Below are positions 1 to 5,957 of a stretch of DNA of 8,990 nt, piece after piece. Under the pieces are notes generated by a model. That model was not told where the DNA came from. It saw nothing but the letters and a program-made list of their open reading frames with translations, and made no database searches. The stretch covers positions 1-8,990 of the forward strand of contig JAHHSM010000073.1 in NCBI GenBank assembly GCA_020025175.1. Reading direction: 5' to 3'. Position numbers and translations under genes: made by a program. Origin of the DNA: Oscillospiraceae bacterium. Its GTDB lineage: Bacteria > Bacillota > Clostridia > Oscillospirales > Oscillospiraceae. Every line of letters starts with the position of its first letter. The first letter of the stretch is position 1.

Positions 1-278
1 CCGAACACCGTACCAATCAGCACAACACAGGAAGAGATAAAAAGCGTTGTGCCTGCACCCTGCAATACACGCGAGAAAATGTCACGCCCAAAATTATCGG
101 TACCCATAATGTGCGCAAGGCTGGGTGCCTGTGCCTTACAGGCAGCATCCATGGCTCCCGGGTCATACGGTGTCCAAACCGCACCCAGAAGAATCAGCAC
201 CACCATAACAGCTGTGATGAACCCACCAATATGCAAATACCAGTTTATTTTATTTTCACGATATAATTTCTTTTTCAT
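1..278 (-). CDS. dppC: DppC/OppC-type ABC transporter permease, N-terminal part (cut by window edge)
   Basis: This is the second membrane permease of a dipeptide/oligopeptide-type ABC importer. Only about 92 residues are present because the gene runs off the left edge. The protein starts MKKKLYRENK, followed by a membrane segment at about residues 17-37. The hallmark of the OppC/DppC N-terminal region is visible at about 58-72, as HIMGTDNFGRDIFSR, which matches the family pattern H-x-x-GTD-x-x-GRD-x-x-SR. A second membrane segment begins near residue 79. The start is the ATG at 276-278, preceded by a moderate purine-rich site (AAGGTAGGG). It lies 35 bp after the stop of the DppB-type permease on the same strand, as expected for a co-transcribed dppABC order. 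This is DppC-type rather than DppB-type because of the GTDxxGRD motif. The transported substrate cannot be read from the sequence. Confidence 0.93.
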   Translation of the reverse strand, partial: MKKKLYRENKINWYLHIGGFITAVMVVLILLGAVWTPYDPGAMDAACKAQAPSLAHIMGTDNFGRDIFSRVLQGAGTTLFISSCVVLIGTVF

Positions 279-313
279 AACTTTTGCCCTACCTTCGTTT
301 TCGGTTCTCTATT

Positions 314-1252
314 TTAGTTCAACCGAATACGAGGATCGATGTATTGATACAAAACATCCGCAATAAAGTTCACAACCACGACCCATAGTGCCAAAATCAC
401 CACAATCGCCTGCACCACAGGGAAATCACGGGTTGCGATAGATACCAGGAGCAGCCGCCCGATACCGGGAATGGAAAACACCTGCTCAATCACGATGCTG
501 CCTGCTACCATTTCTGCCACAGAAACGGCAATGAATGTAACGACCGGAATCAGCGCATTGCGCAGAGCATGTCCCCATAACACACCATCCCGGTCATGTC
601 CGCGGCTGTATGCCGTGCGGATATAATCCTGTCCCATTTGCTCCAAAATAGAAGTGCGGAGCATTTTCACGGTCATAGCAATGCGTGGAATGGCAATAGA
701 CAATGCCGGGAAAATCATATAGGACAAAAAGGATAACGGATCATTGCGCACCATATCAAAATTACCGGGTTGGAACACATGCAAAATCAGGCCAAAGACG
801 CATGTCAGCAAAATACCGATAAAAAACGGTGGAATCGCCATGACAACTTGATTCAAGACTGTCATTACACGGTCAAAAATACCATTTTCCCTTCTTGCCG
901 TCAGAATTCCCAGCGGGATGGAAATGATGACTGTCAACACAAACGCCATCAAAGTCAGTATCAGTGTAATCGGCAGCTTTTCCAAAACCATTTCTGAAAC
1001 AGGAATATTGTAGCTGTAAGAAACACCCATATCACCCTGCACAAAGTGCACCAGCCATTCCCCATACTGCACTAAAAGCGGGCGATTGAATCCCAGTGTT
1101 TCACGCAGCGCCTCCGCCTGTTCCGGTGTTGCATTGGTGCCCAGCATCGCCGTGACCGGATCGCCGATCAGCTGAAAGGCACAGAAGGCGAGGAATGAAA
1201 CGATGAACAATGTAATAACGAGAGTGCAGAGTTTTTTTAAGATATATTTCAT
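314..1252 (-). CDS. dppB: DppB/OppB-type peptide ABC transporter permease
   Basis: This is an integral membrane permease that would pair with the DppC-type protein to form the channel of a peptide-type ABC importer. It has 312 residues, the usual size for the DppB family. The first membrane helix lies at about residues 10-30, followed by the typical extracytoplasmic stretch (LGFNRPLLVQYGEWL, about 53-67). About five more helices lie near 97-118, 135-157, 177-194, 234-254 and 279-301. The EAA loop that contacts the ATPase is visible at about 209-237 (DYIRTAYSRG, then ALRNALIPV). The C-terminal signature IEQVFSIPGIGRLL at about 255-268 and the ending YIDPRIRLN are family hallmarks. The ATG at 1250-1252 follows a near-perfect AAAGGAGG site. 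The gene lies 45 bp after the binding-protein gene in one operon. Nickel, glutathione or other substrates of the same family are possible, so the symbol indicates the subfamily and not a proven substrate. Confidence 0.95.
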   Translation of the reverse strand: MKYILKKLCTLVITLFIVSFLAFCAFQLIGDPVTAMLGTNATPEQAEALRETLGFNRPLLVQYGEWLVHFVQGDMGVSYSYNIPVSEMVLEKLPITLILTLMAFVLTVIISIPLGILTARRENGIFDRVMTVLNQVVMAIPPFFIGILLTCVFGLILHVFQPGNFDMVRNDPLSFLSYMIFPALSIAIPRIAMTVKMLRTSILEQMGQDYIRTAYSRGHDRDGVLWGHALRNALIPVVTFIAVSVAEMVAGSIVIEQVFSIPGIGRLLLVSIATRDFPVVQAIVVILALWVVVVNFIADVLYQYIDPRIRLN

Positions 1253-1284
1253 TTCCCCGCCTCCTTTCCTTTCCTTTTCTTTTC

Positions 1285-1297
1285 CGTTCAGAGAACG
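1285..1297 (-). other. Small hairpin between binding-protein stop and permease start
   Basis: A perfect 5-bp inverted repeat (CGTTC, loop of 3, GAACG) directly follows the TAA stop of the binding-protein gene. On the minus strand it is followed by a purine-rich run of repeated GGAAAG units leading into the permease ribosome binding site, not by a U-tract, so it is not a typical terminator. In peptide-importer operons the binding protein is usually made in excess, and a hairpin here could protect the 3' end of its message. That role is an inference, and the stem is short. Confidence 0.3.
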
Positions 1298-2839
1298 TTA
1301 CTTGACATATGCAATATTAGACAGATCCATGACATAGAGGGGATAGAACTCAAATCCGGTCAGATTCTTATTGATCGCCACCATGTCAGCCAGATCCTGA
1401 ATATAGACATTTGCTGCCTGTTCTGTCAGAATCTCCTGGGCGCGCTTAAAGAGCTTTGTCCGCTCTGCATCATCTGTCAAAGCACTCGCCTTTTTAATGG
1501 TCTGATCGTATTCTTCATTTTTGAAGCCGATCATATTCTTGGACGATTCAGAAGTCCATCTTTGCAGCAATGCATTTGCCGTCAGATTTGCGGCATCAAA
1601 ACCTACCACAGTTGCCTCAAACTTGCGGTTCGTATACACATCCTGCAGCCAGGTGTTCCATTCGACCTCCTGCATCTGCACGCGGATACCCACTGCAGTG
1701 AGCTGCTCCACCAGAACCTGCGCAGCATCTACATGCGGTGTATAGTTAGAGGGAACCGTGATGGTCATATCAAACCCATTTTCATAGCCGGCCTCACGCA
1801 GAAGCTCCTTTGCCTTTTCAGGATCATATGTATAGTAGTCCGTCAAGCTCTCGTCAAAATACTTTGTGAATGCAGGATACATGGAAGAACCCAGCTTTGT
1901 GCCGTGCCCATCTGCTGTCAGCTCCAGAATACTGTCCACATCCACTGCGTAGCACAAAGCCTGACGTACACGAATGTCATCAAAAGGCTTCACATCGTGA
2001 TTGAGGTACAATGCCTGCACCAGATTCATGGTGCCTTCCAAAATCTGGTATTCATCGCCAAGATTCTGCGTTTGAGAGATACTCAGGTGCATGACCAGAT
2101 CCACTGCTCCGCCATTGAGGGCAGTCATCAATGCGGTGGAATCTTCATAAATTTTAAATGTCACCTTGTCTACTTTTGCCTTTTCGCCCCAGTAGTCATC
2201 AAACTTTTCCAGTATCATATTTTCCTGCACACTGCGGGAAACATACTTAAAAGGTCCTGTACCAACGGGTGCTGTTGCATGGTCGGTATAATCGTCAGGA
2301 ATGATATAGACCGATGCCACATATGCCATAAAGTCACTGTCTGCCTCTTTCAGAGTCACTGCCACAGTTTTTTCGTCCAGTGCTTCGACCTTAGCGACAT
2401 TGGAAAGCGCCGCTGCCAGGGAAGAATCCACAGAGGTAGCGGCGCAGGTATTGAAAGAGTATACAACGTCATCCACATCCATCGGCGTTTCATTATGGAA
2501 CATCACGCCGTCACGGATGGTAAAGGTATACGTCAAACCATCATCAGACACAGTATAACTTTCTGCCAAAGCGGGCATAAAATCACCTGCGGAATTTGGT
2601 TTATACAAACCTTCATAAACGTTGAATAAGACCTCTCTGGTTCCTGCCGCGCTCATCTGATTAGGGTCAAGACTGTCTCCGAGATCCTGGGCAATACCGA
2701 CAGCGATCTCGTTGCTGTCGGCTCTGGAAGAGTTCGCGTCGTCGCTGCTGCCGTCATTAGACTTTGGGTCTCCGCATGCGCAGAGTACCGTAGCCATCAC
2801 AACAGTCAACAGGAGGAGCGCAATGTTGCGTTTTTTCAT
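1298..2839 (-). CDS. dppA: Family 5 peptide/dipeptide-binding lipoprotein of ABC importer
   Basis: This is the extracellular solute-binding component of the importer, anchored to the membrane by lipid. The protein has 513 residues. The N-terminus is MKKRN, a hydrophobic stretch, then LCAC, a lipobox whose lipidated residue would be Cys22. A Ser/Asp/Asn-rich linker runs to about residue 44. The family 5 (SBP_bac_5) signature is at about 88-130 (PALAESYTVSDDGLTY, then FTIRDGVMFHNETPMDVDDVVYSF in two lobes of the motif). Downstream stretches such as VGTGPFKYVS, IRVRQALCYAVD and YDPEKAKELLREAGY are standard for the family. An in-frame ATG eight codons upstream (2861-2863) has no ribosome binding site, whereas this ATG has AAGGAG at an 8-nt spacing. 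The gene comes first in the operon, ahead of the DppB- and DppC-type permeases, with its own promoter at 2919-2947. The ligand (dipeptide, oligopeptide or another small molecule) cannot be assigned. Confidence 0.95.
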   Translation of the reverse strand: MKKRNIALLLLTVVMATVLCACGDPKSNDGSSDDANSSRADSNEIAVGIAQDLGDSLDPNQMSAAGTREVLFNVYEGLYKPNSAGDFMPALAESYTVSDDGLTYTFTIRDGVMFHNETPMDVDDVVYSFNTCAATSVDSSLAAALSNVAKVEALDEKTVAVTLKEADSDFMAYVASVYIIPDDYTDHATAPVGTGPFKYVSRSVQENMILEKFDDYWGEKAKVDKVTFKIYEDSTALMTALNGGAVDLVMHLSISQTQNLGDEYQILEGTMNLVQALYLNHDVKPFDDIRVRQALCYAVDVDSILELTADGHGTKLGSSMYPAFTKYFDESLTDYYTYDPEKAKELLREAGYENGFDMTITVPSNYTPHVDAAQVLVEQLTAVGIRVQMQEVEWNTWLQDVYTNRKFEATVVGFDAANLTANALLQRWTSESSKNMIGFKNEEYDQTIKKASALTDDAERTKLFKRAQEILTEQAANVYIQDLADMVAINKNLTGFEFYPLYVMDLSNIAYVK

Positions 2840-2847
2840 CGTTTTTT

Positions 2848-2854
2848 CTCCTTC
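2848..2854 (-). promoter_or_regulatory. Ribosome binding site deciding the start of the dppA-like gene
   Basis: The minus strand reads GAAGGAG, then 8 nt, then ATG at 2837-2839. This favours the MKKRN start, which leaves a normal lipoprotein signal peptide, over the upstream in-frame ATG at 2861-2863. A weak 5-bp stem (CGCCT at 2855-2859 with AGGCG at 2870-2874) lies just upstream and leaves this site free. Confidence 0.75.
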
Positions 2855-2918
2855 CGCCTCCATACTTTTAGGCGTACAACTTTATTAGAACTACTCCCAT
2901 TATTAAATTGTCTGGTGC

Positions 2919-2947
2919 AGTATACTCTTTTTTCCTCATAATTACAA
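2919..2947 (-). promoter_or_regulatory. Sigma70-type promoter of the peptide importer operon
   Basis: On the minus strand, TTGTAA (2942-2947) and TATACT (2919-2924) are separated by exactly 17 nt, which matches a housekeeping promoter with one or two deviations per hexamer. Transcription would start near 2912 and leave a leader of about 70 nt before the binding-protein start. The surrounding DNA is strongly AT-rich, as is typical upstream of promoters. The call rests on motif and spacing only. Confidence 0.65.
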
Positions 2948-3005
2948 GACATTTTTTATTTTTTATGCAGTTTGATGAAAAATTGTTAATTTTTTGTCAA
3001 TGTGT

Positions 3006-3046
3006 AACAAAAAGAACGGTATGGCAAAAGCCAACCGTCCTTTTTA
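3006..3046 (-). terminator. Intrinsic terminator after the SLH-protease gene
   Basis: The core stem is ACGGT + TGGC paired with GCCA + ACCGT (3016-3038), 9 bp with one bulged A at 3021 and a 4-nt loop. It is extended by AAAG/CTTT after a single mismatch. On the minus strand the stem is followed by TTCTTTTTGTT. It lies about 60 bp after the protease stop and about 65 bp before the importer promoter, so it separates the two same-strand units. A T-run on the other side makes it look bidirectional, but no plus-strand gene ends here. Confidence 0.8.
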
Positions 3047-3106
3047 TATGGAATCCCTTTTATTCTTATAGTGGCACCCGTTCTCACGATAACTTCACAC
3101 AAAAAC

Positions 3107-4678
3107 TCACTGCACCTGAACCTTAATTGTACGCGTTGCCAAAACACGGCCGCTGCGATCACTAAAATTGATGGCAATGATTGTTTCACCCTCATCAATT
3201 CCATGGAGCCTCAGTTCCACCGAATCATCCTTGCCCCATTCGCCCCAAGAACAGCCAACAACACCGCCATCTTCAATATCATAAGATAGCGAATAGCCTT
3301 TTGGTACATCGGGAATGGTGCAAATCACCTTCATTGTACTCTCCGGTGCAAGACGCACATCATACAAAGAAAGCTTAAAACCAGAAACCAGACTCTCGAT
3401 GTACTCCTCTGCATTCCTTGCAACACTTGTATAAGTTTTCTCTTCCAATTTTGATAAAATAGTGATCGGCGTAGCCAGATTTAAATTCTGACCATTATCA
3501 ATATATGCAGCTGTGATTCCAATGAGTTCGCCCTTTGTATTAATCAGCGCGCCGCCGCTGCTCCCACTCGAAATCGGTGCGCTTATCTGTATAAACTCCA
3601 CACCGTTCATCAGGCGGTGCGCAGAAGAAATAATACCCGCGGAAATGGTGCTTTCAAGTCCCTTTGGATTTCCGATGGCATAAACAGTCGCTCCGTTCAT
3701 CTGCTCACCGGAATCGTTTACTTTCATTGGCTCAAACCCATTACCGCCAATTTTGATGCGCACCAAATCATTTTTCACATCATAATCATAAACACCGATC
3801 ACATCATGGATCTTGCCGTCATATGTTTTGATTTTTGCACTGCGTGCCCCATCCAATACATGCCAATTTGTCACTGCTTCTCCGTCTTTGCTGATAAATA
3901 CACCGCTGCCATAGCCCATTTCCTTGCCGTCTTTATCATAAATTGTCATCAAAAACACAGAAGGTGCACATTTGGCATAAATCTCTTCTCCGCTCAGCAC
4001 ACGGTCATTGCTGCCAAGTGTCACATACTTGCGCTCCGACACACGCACCATGCGTGAAACAATTGCAGCCATTTCACCCCGGCGAATATTAGTATCCGGT
4101 CTAAATACTCCGGATTCTCCGGAACCGGTCAATACGCCTGCGCGATACAGCCGATAGACTGCGGGACCATAGGGATCTGACAGTTTTACATCCGGAATCG
4201 CATCATCCGGGATTTCATTTAATACGGTTAACGCATGCTCCGGCAATGCAGCCACAAGCAGAGTCGCGAATTCTCCCCTAGAAATCGCATTGCTGTAATC
4301 CTCATACGGCTTGTTGATAATCCCTTTCAGCATGCAATAATCCGAATAGACCTGCCACCAGGATGTACTCTGCTCAAACTCTGCCTCTCCCGTTTCATAA
4401 ATACTGTGGATACATGCCGCCAGCTTCACCGCCTCGCCTACTGTCACACTGCTGTTGGGCTGAAAGCCTTCTCCACCACTGCCGTCAAAGAGTCCCAATT
4501 CATAGCCGAAAATAATATCTCTTTCATACCAACTTTGGATATCCGAAAATTGGTTTTCATATGTCCGCACTGATTTAAAATGATCTAATGTGCCTGCAGC
4601 AAACGCATCAACATTCAGCGAATACACCATAGCGCACATCATTCCTGCGGTAATCAATTTCTTTACAATTTGATTCAT
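3107..4678 (-). CDS. Exported SLH-domain, HtrA/trypsin-like serine protease with C-terminal Ig-like domain
   Basis: This is a 523-residue predicted cell-surface serine protease. A signal peptide covers about residues 1-28 (MNQIVKKLITAG, then a cut near AFA/AG). S-layer homology (SLH) repeats follow: one at about 43-95 (FSDIQSWYERDIIFGYELGLF), a degenerate one at about 107-145, and one at about 162-212 (AVYRLYRAGVLTGSG, then FRPDTNIRRGEMAAIVSRM). SLH repeats bind secondary cell-wall polymers. The chymotrypsin-fold domain spans about 232-412, with a complete apparent triad: His273 in TNWHVLDGA, Asp304 in NDLVRIKIG, and Ser374 in GSSGGAL. The usual motif is GNSGG, so an Asn-to-Ser change precedes the catalytic Ser. 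No PDZ domain follows. Instead, about 435-523 is beta-rich and looks like a bacterial Ig-like domain (ending RTIKVQVQ). The start overlaps the stop of the 56-residue gene as ATGA, and the nearest GGAAAGG lies 11 nt upstream. Substrate and physiological role are unknown. Confidence 0.9.
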   Translation of the reverse strand: MNQIVKKLITAGMMCAMVYSLNVDAFAAGTLDHFKSVRTYENQFSDIQSWYERDIIFGYELGLFDGSGGEGFQPNSSVTVGEAVKLAACIHSIYETGEAEFEQSTSWWQVYSDYCMLKGIINKPYEDYSNAISRGEFATLLVAALPEHALTVLNEIPDDAIPDVKLSDPYGPAVYRLYRAGVLTGSGESGVFRPDTNIRRGEMAAIVSRMVRVSERKYVTLGSNDRVLSGEEIYAKCAPSVFLMTIYDKDGKEMGYGSGVFISKDGEAVTNWHVLDGARSAKIKTYDGKIHDVIGVYDYDVKNDLVRIKIGGNGFEPMKVNDSGEQMNGATVYAIGNPKGLESTISAGIISSAHRLMNGVEFIQISAPISSGSSGGALINTKGELIGITAAYIDNGQNLNLATPITILSKLEEKTYTSVARNAEEYIESLVSGFKLSLYDVRLAPESTMKVICTIPDVPKGYSLSYDIEDGGVVGCSWGEWGKDDSVELRLHGIDEGETIIAINFSDRSGRVLATRTIKVQVQ

Positions 4679-4845
4679 TCCATTATACGCCTTTCCATTA
4701 ATTTCACGTTCAGGCTGATTACTGCCTTATTCAGCATTTTCAGAAATCTGCAATGATCCCATGCAGCCAAACAGCCTCTTCTTCGTTCAAATAAGGCTGC
4801 AAGATCTATCGTACGGCGGCGCAGTGCCTTGAGTTGTTCTCTCAT
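4675..4845 (-). CDS. Small basic protein of unknown function (56 aa), coupled to the SLH-protease gene
   Basis: I do not recognise this gene. The reading frame starts at the ATG at 4843-4845, preceded by AGGGGGAG with a short 4-nt spacing. It begins MREQLKALRRRTIDLAAL and ends LMERRIME. A GTG nine codons upstream (4872) is a less likely start. The protein is predicted to be mainly helical and strongly basic (about 14 Lys/Arg against 6 Asp/Glu), with Arg triplets at 9-11 and 21-23 and cysteines at 25 and 32. There is no signal peptide or membrane segment. It lies 33 bp after the lipid-kinase stop. Its TGA overlaps the protease ATG by four bases, which is a classic arrangement for translational coupling. 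The overlap, the ribosome binding site and the tight spacing support a real gene. It could instead be a leader whose translation simply delivers ribosomes to the protease start. Confidence 0.6.
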   Translation of the reverse strand: MREQLKALRRRTIDLAALFERRRGCLAAWDHCRFLKMLNKAVISLNVKLMERRIME

Positions 4846-4878
4846 GGAACTCCCCCTGCTTTCCCGCTTCACATGATC

Positions 4879-5781
4879 TTATGCCATCAATATAATCGAC
4901 TTTGTCAGATTATCAATGACCACGTGCTCCGTACTGGCCGCATATTCTCCATCCAACGTCCACGGCACATCGCCCTCCGGCCAAAATTCGACATGAGACA
5001 CATGGCGATAAACAATCCCTTCCTGATCATAATTCTTTGTCAGAAGTGCTGCAGCAACCGCCTGCATATCCAGTGCCGTTTTCGGATTTCGCAATAGAAG
5101 CAGTTCATATTTTCCATCATTCATCAAAACTTCCTGCGGCGAAAGCTTCATCACGCCACCGATAGAGGTGGAGTTGCTGACAGAACCAAATAAGTACTCC
5201 CCATCCAACACTTCTCCATCTGCCAAAACCTTCATTTTAACCGCATGCCCGATACTCGGAATCTGTCGAACTGCCTCCAGCATATACGCCGTATGTCCCA
5301 ATGCATTTTTCAAGTTCTGTGGAACGGCATAGGAAGTTTGTGTAAATGCACCGAAGGATGCCACATAGACAAAATAACGCTGATTGAACCGCCCCACATC
5401 AATGGGAGTCGGTACACCTCCAACCGCAACGCGGGCAGCGGCCACCAATTCCAGAGGCAAATGCATGCTGGCTGCAAAATCATTTGTTGATCCGGCCGGA
5501 AGATAGCCCAGCGGCACCTTTTCTCCATCACATTGCATCAGCCCGGAAACGGTTTCATTCAGCGTGCCGTCACCACCGCAGCAAACAACCCGATCATACT
5601 CTTTTGCAAACATTGCCGCCAGTTCCGCAGCATGGCCACGGTGTTGTGTCATACGGGCATCTACTAAATAGCCGGCTTCTGAAAAAGCGCACACCGCCTC
5701 AAATAATCCACCGCTCATTTTATTTTTAAGCCTCGACTTGCCGGCTTTCGGATTTACAATCATCAACACTTTTTTGGACAT
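4879..5781 (-). CDS. Diacylglycerol kinase-family lipid kinase (DgkB/YegS type)
   Basis: This cytosolic or membrane-associated lipid kinase would transfer phosphate from ATP to diacylglycerol or a related lipid, which recycles lipid into phosphatidic acid. It has 300 residues, the usual family length. The N-terminal nucleotide-binding part shows VNPKAGK at about 9-15, the hallmark GGDGTLNE at 69-76, and PAGSTNDFA at 95-103 (the family usually has PxGTxNDFAR). The C-terminal beta-rich half includes FGAFTQTSY at about 143-151 and LDGEY at 276-280. By analogy with DgkB, the Glu of LDGE is the probable catalytic base. The start is the ATG at 5779-5781, which has GGAGG at a 6-nt spacing. An in-frame TTG at 5829 is much less likely. 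The gene is the first of a three-gene minus-strand unit with the small basic protein and the SLH protease. Whether the substrate is diacylglycerol, another lipid or a sphingoid base cannot be told from sequence. Confidence 0.93.
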   Translation of the reverse strand: MSKKVLMIVNPKAGKSRLKNKMSGGLFEAVCAFSEAGYLVDARMTQHRGHAAELAAMFAKEYDRVVCCGGDGTLNETVSGLMQCDGEKVPLGYLPAGSTNDFAASMHLPLELVAAARVAVGGVPTPIDVGRFNQRYFVYVASFGAFTQTSYAVPQNLKNALGHTAYMLEAVRQIPSIGHAVKMKVLADGEVLDGEYLFGSVSNSTSIGGVMKLSPQEVLMNDGKYELLLLRNPKTALDMQAVAAALLTKNYDQEGIVYRHVSHVEFWPEGDVPWTLDGEYAASTEHVVIDNLTKSIILMA

Positions 5782-5787
5782 AAAAAA

Positions 5788-5792
5788 CCTCC
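5788..5792 (-). promoter_or_regulatory. Ribosome binding site deciding the lipid-kinase start
   Basis: The minus strand carries GGAGG followed by six T and the ATG at 5779-5781. This selects the MSKKVLMIVNPKAG start, where the nucleotide-binding strand begins at once as in family members. It argues against the 16-codon extension from TTG at 5829. Confidence 0.75.
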
Positions 5793-5830
5793 GCGTGCAA
5801 TCTTCTAGCTTATTCTTCATACTTCTCAAT

Positions 5831-5853
5831 TGATATAATTCGTAATTATATCA
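5831..5853. repeat. Perfect 10-bp inverted repeat over the kinase promoter -10 (possible operator)
   Basis: TGATATAATT at 5831-5840 and AATTATATCA at 5844-5853 are exact reverse complements around a 3-nt centre (CGT). The right arm contains the minus-strand -10 hexamer (5845-5850), and the predicted start of transcription falls within the repeat. Such placement suits a repressor site. However, the AT-rich sequence and the TATAAT core could give partial symmetry by chance. No regulator gene lies in the window. Confidence 0.45.
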
Positions 5854-5873
5854 TACAACTTACCTACTTGCAA
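5845..5873 (-). promoter_or_regulatory. Sigma70-type promoter of the lipid kinase, small protein and SLH-protease unit
   Basis: On the minus strand, TTGCAA (5868-5873) and a consensus TATAAT (5845-5850) are separated by exactly 17 nt. Transcription would begin near 5838, about 57 nt before the kinase ATG. The -35 hexamer is its own reverse complement and also forms the -35 of the divergent promoter for the AI-2E transporter. Confidence 0.72.
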
Positions 5874-5896
5874 AGCGCATAAAAGTCGGTTATAAC
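5868..5896 (+). promoter_or_regulatory. Sigma70-type promoter of the AI-2E-family transporter
   Basis: On the plus strand, TTGCAA (5868-5873), a 17-nt spacer and TATAAC (5891-5896) form a good promoter. A perfect TATAAT follows directly at 5897-5902 but would sit 23 nt from this -35. Transcription would start near 5903, leaving a leader of about 55 nt before the ATG at 5958. The -35 is shared with the divergent kinase promoter. Confidence 0.65.
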
Positions 5897-5957
5897 TATA
5901 ATAGATATGTATCAGCAAAAATCAACTTGTCTTAGATATATTTAAAAAGGAGCTGCC

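Noticed and set aside
49..366. A plus-strand open frame of 105 codons at the left edge
   Set aside because: It is antisense to the start of the DppC-type permease, whose GTDxxGRD motif is clear on the minus strand.
1562..2629. A long 355-codon open frame on the plus strand
   Set aside because: It lies wholly antisense to the family 5 binding-protein gene, has no ribosome binding site, and its Cys/His/Ile-rich translation looks like a shadow frame.
2995..3000. A perfect TTGACA on the minus strand upstream of the importer operon, as a possible -35
   Set aside because: At 16-18 nt downstream the sequence is CATCAA-like and not a -10. The TTGTAA/TATACT pair at 2919-2947 is far better.
2988..3002. 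A CodY-box-like stretch (AATTTTTTGTCAATG) upstream of the peptide importer
   Set aside because: About four mismatches in fifteen to the AATTTTCWGAAAATT consensus in very AT-rich DNA. It also lies upstream of the promoter and not over it.
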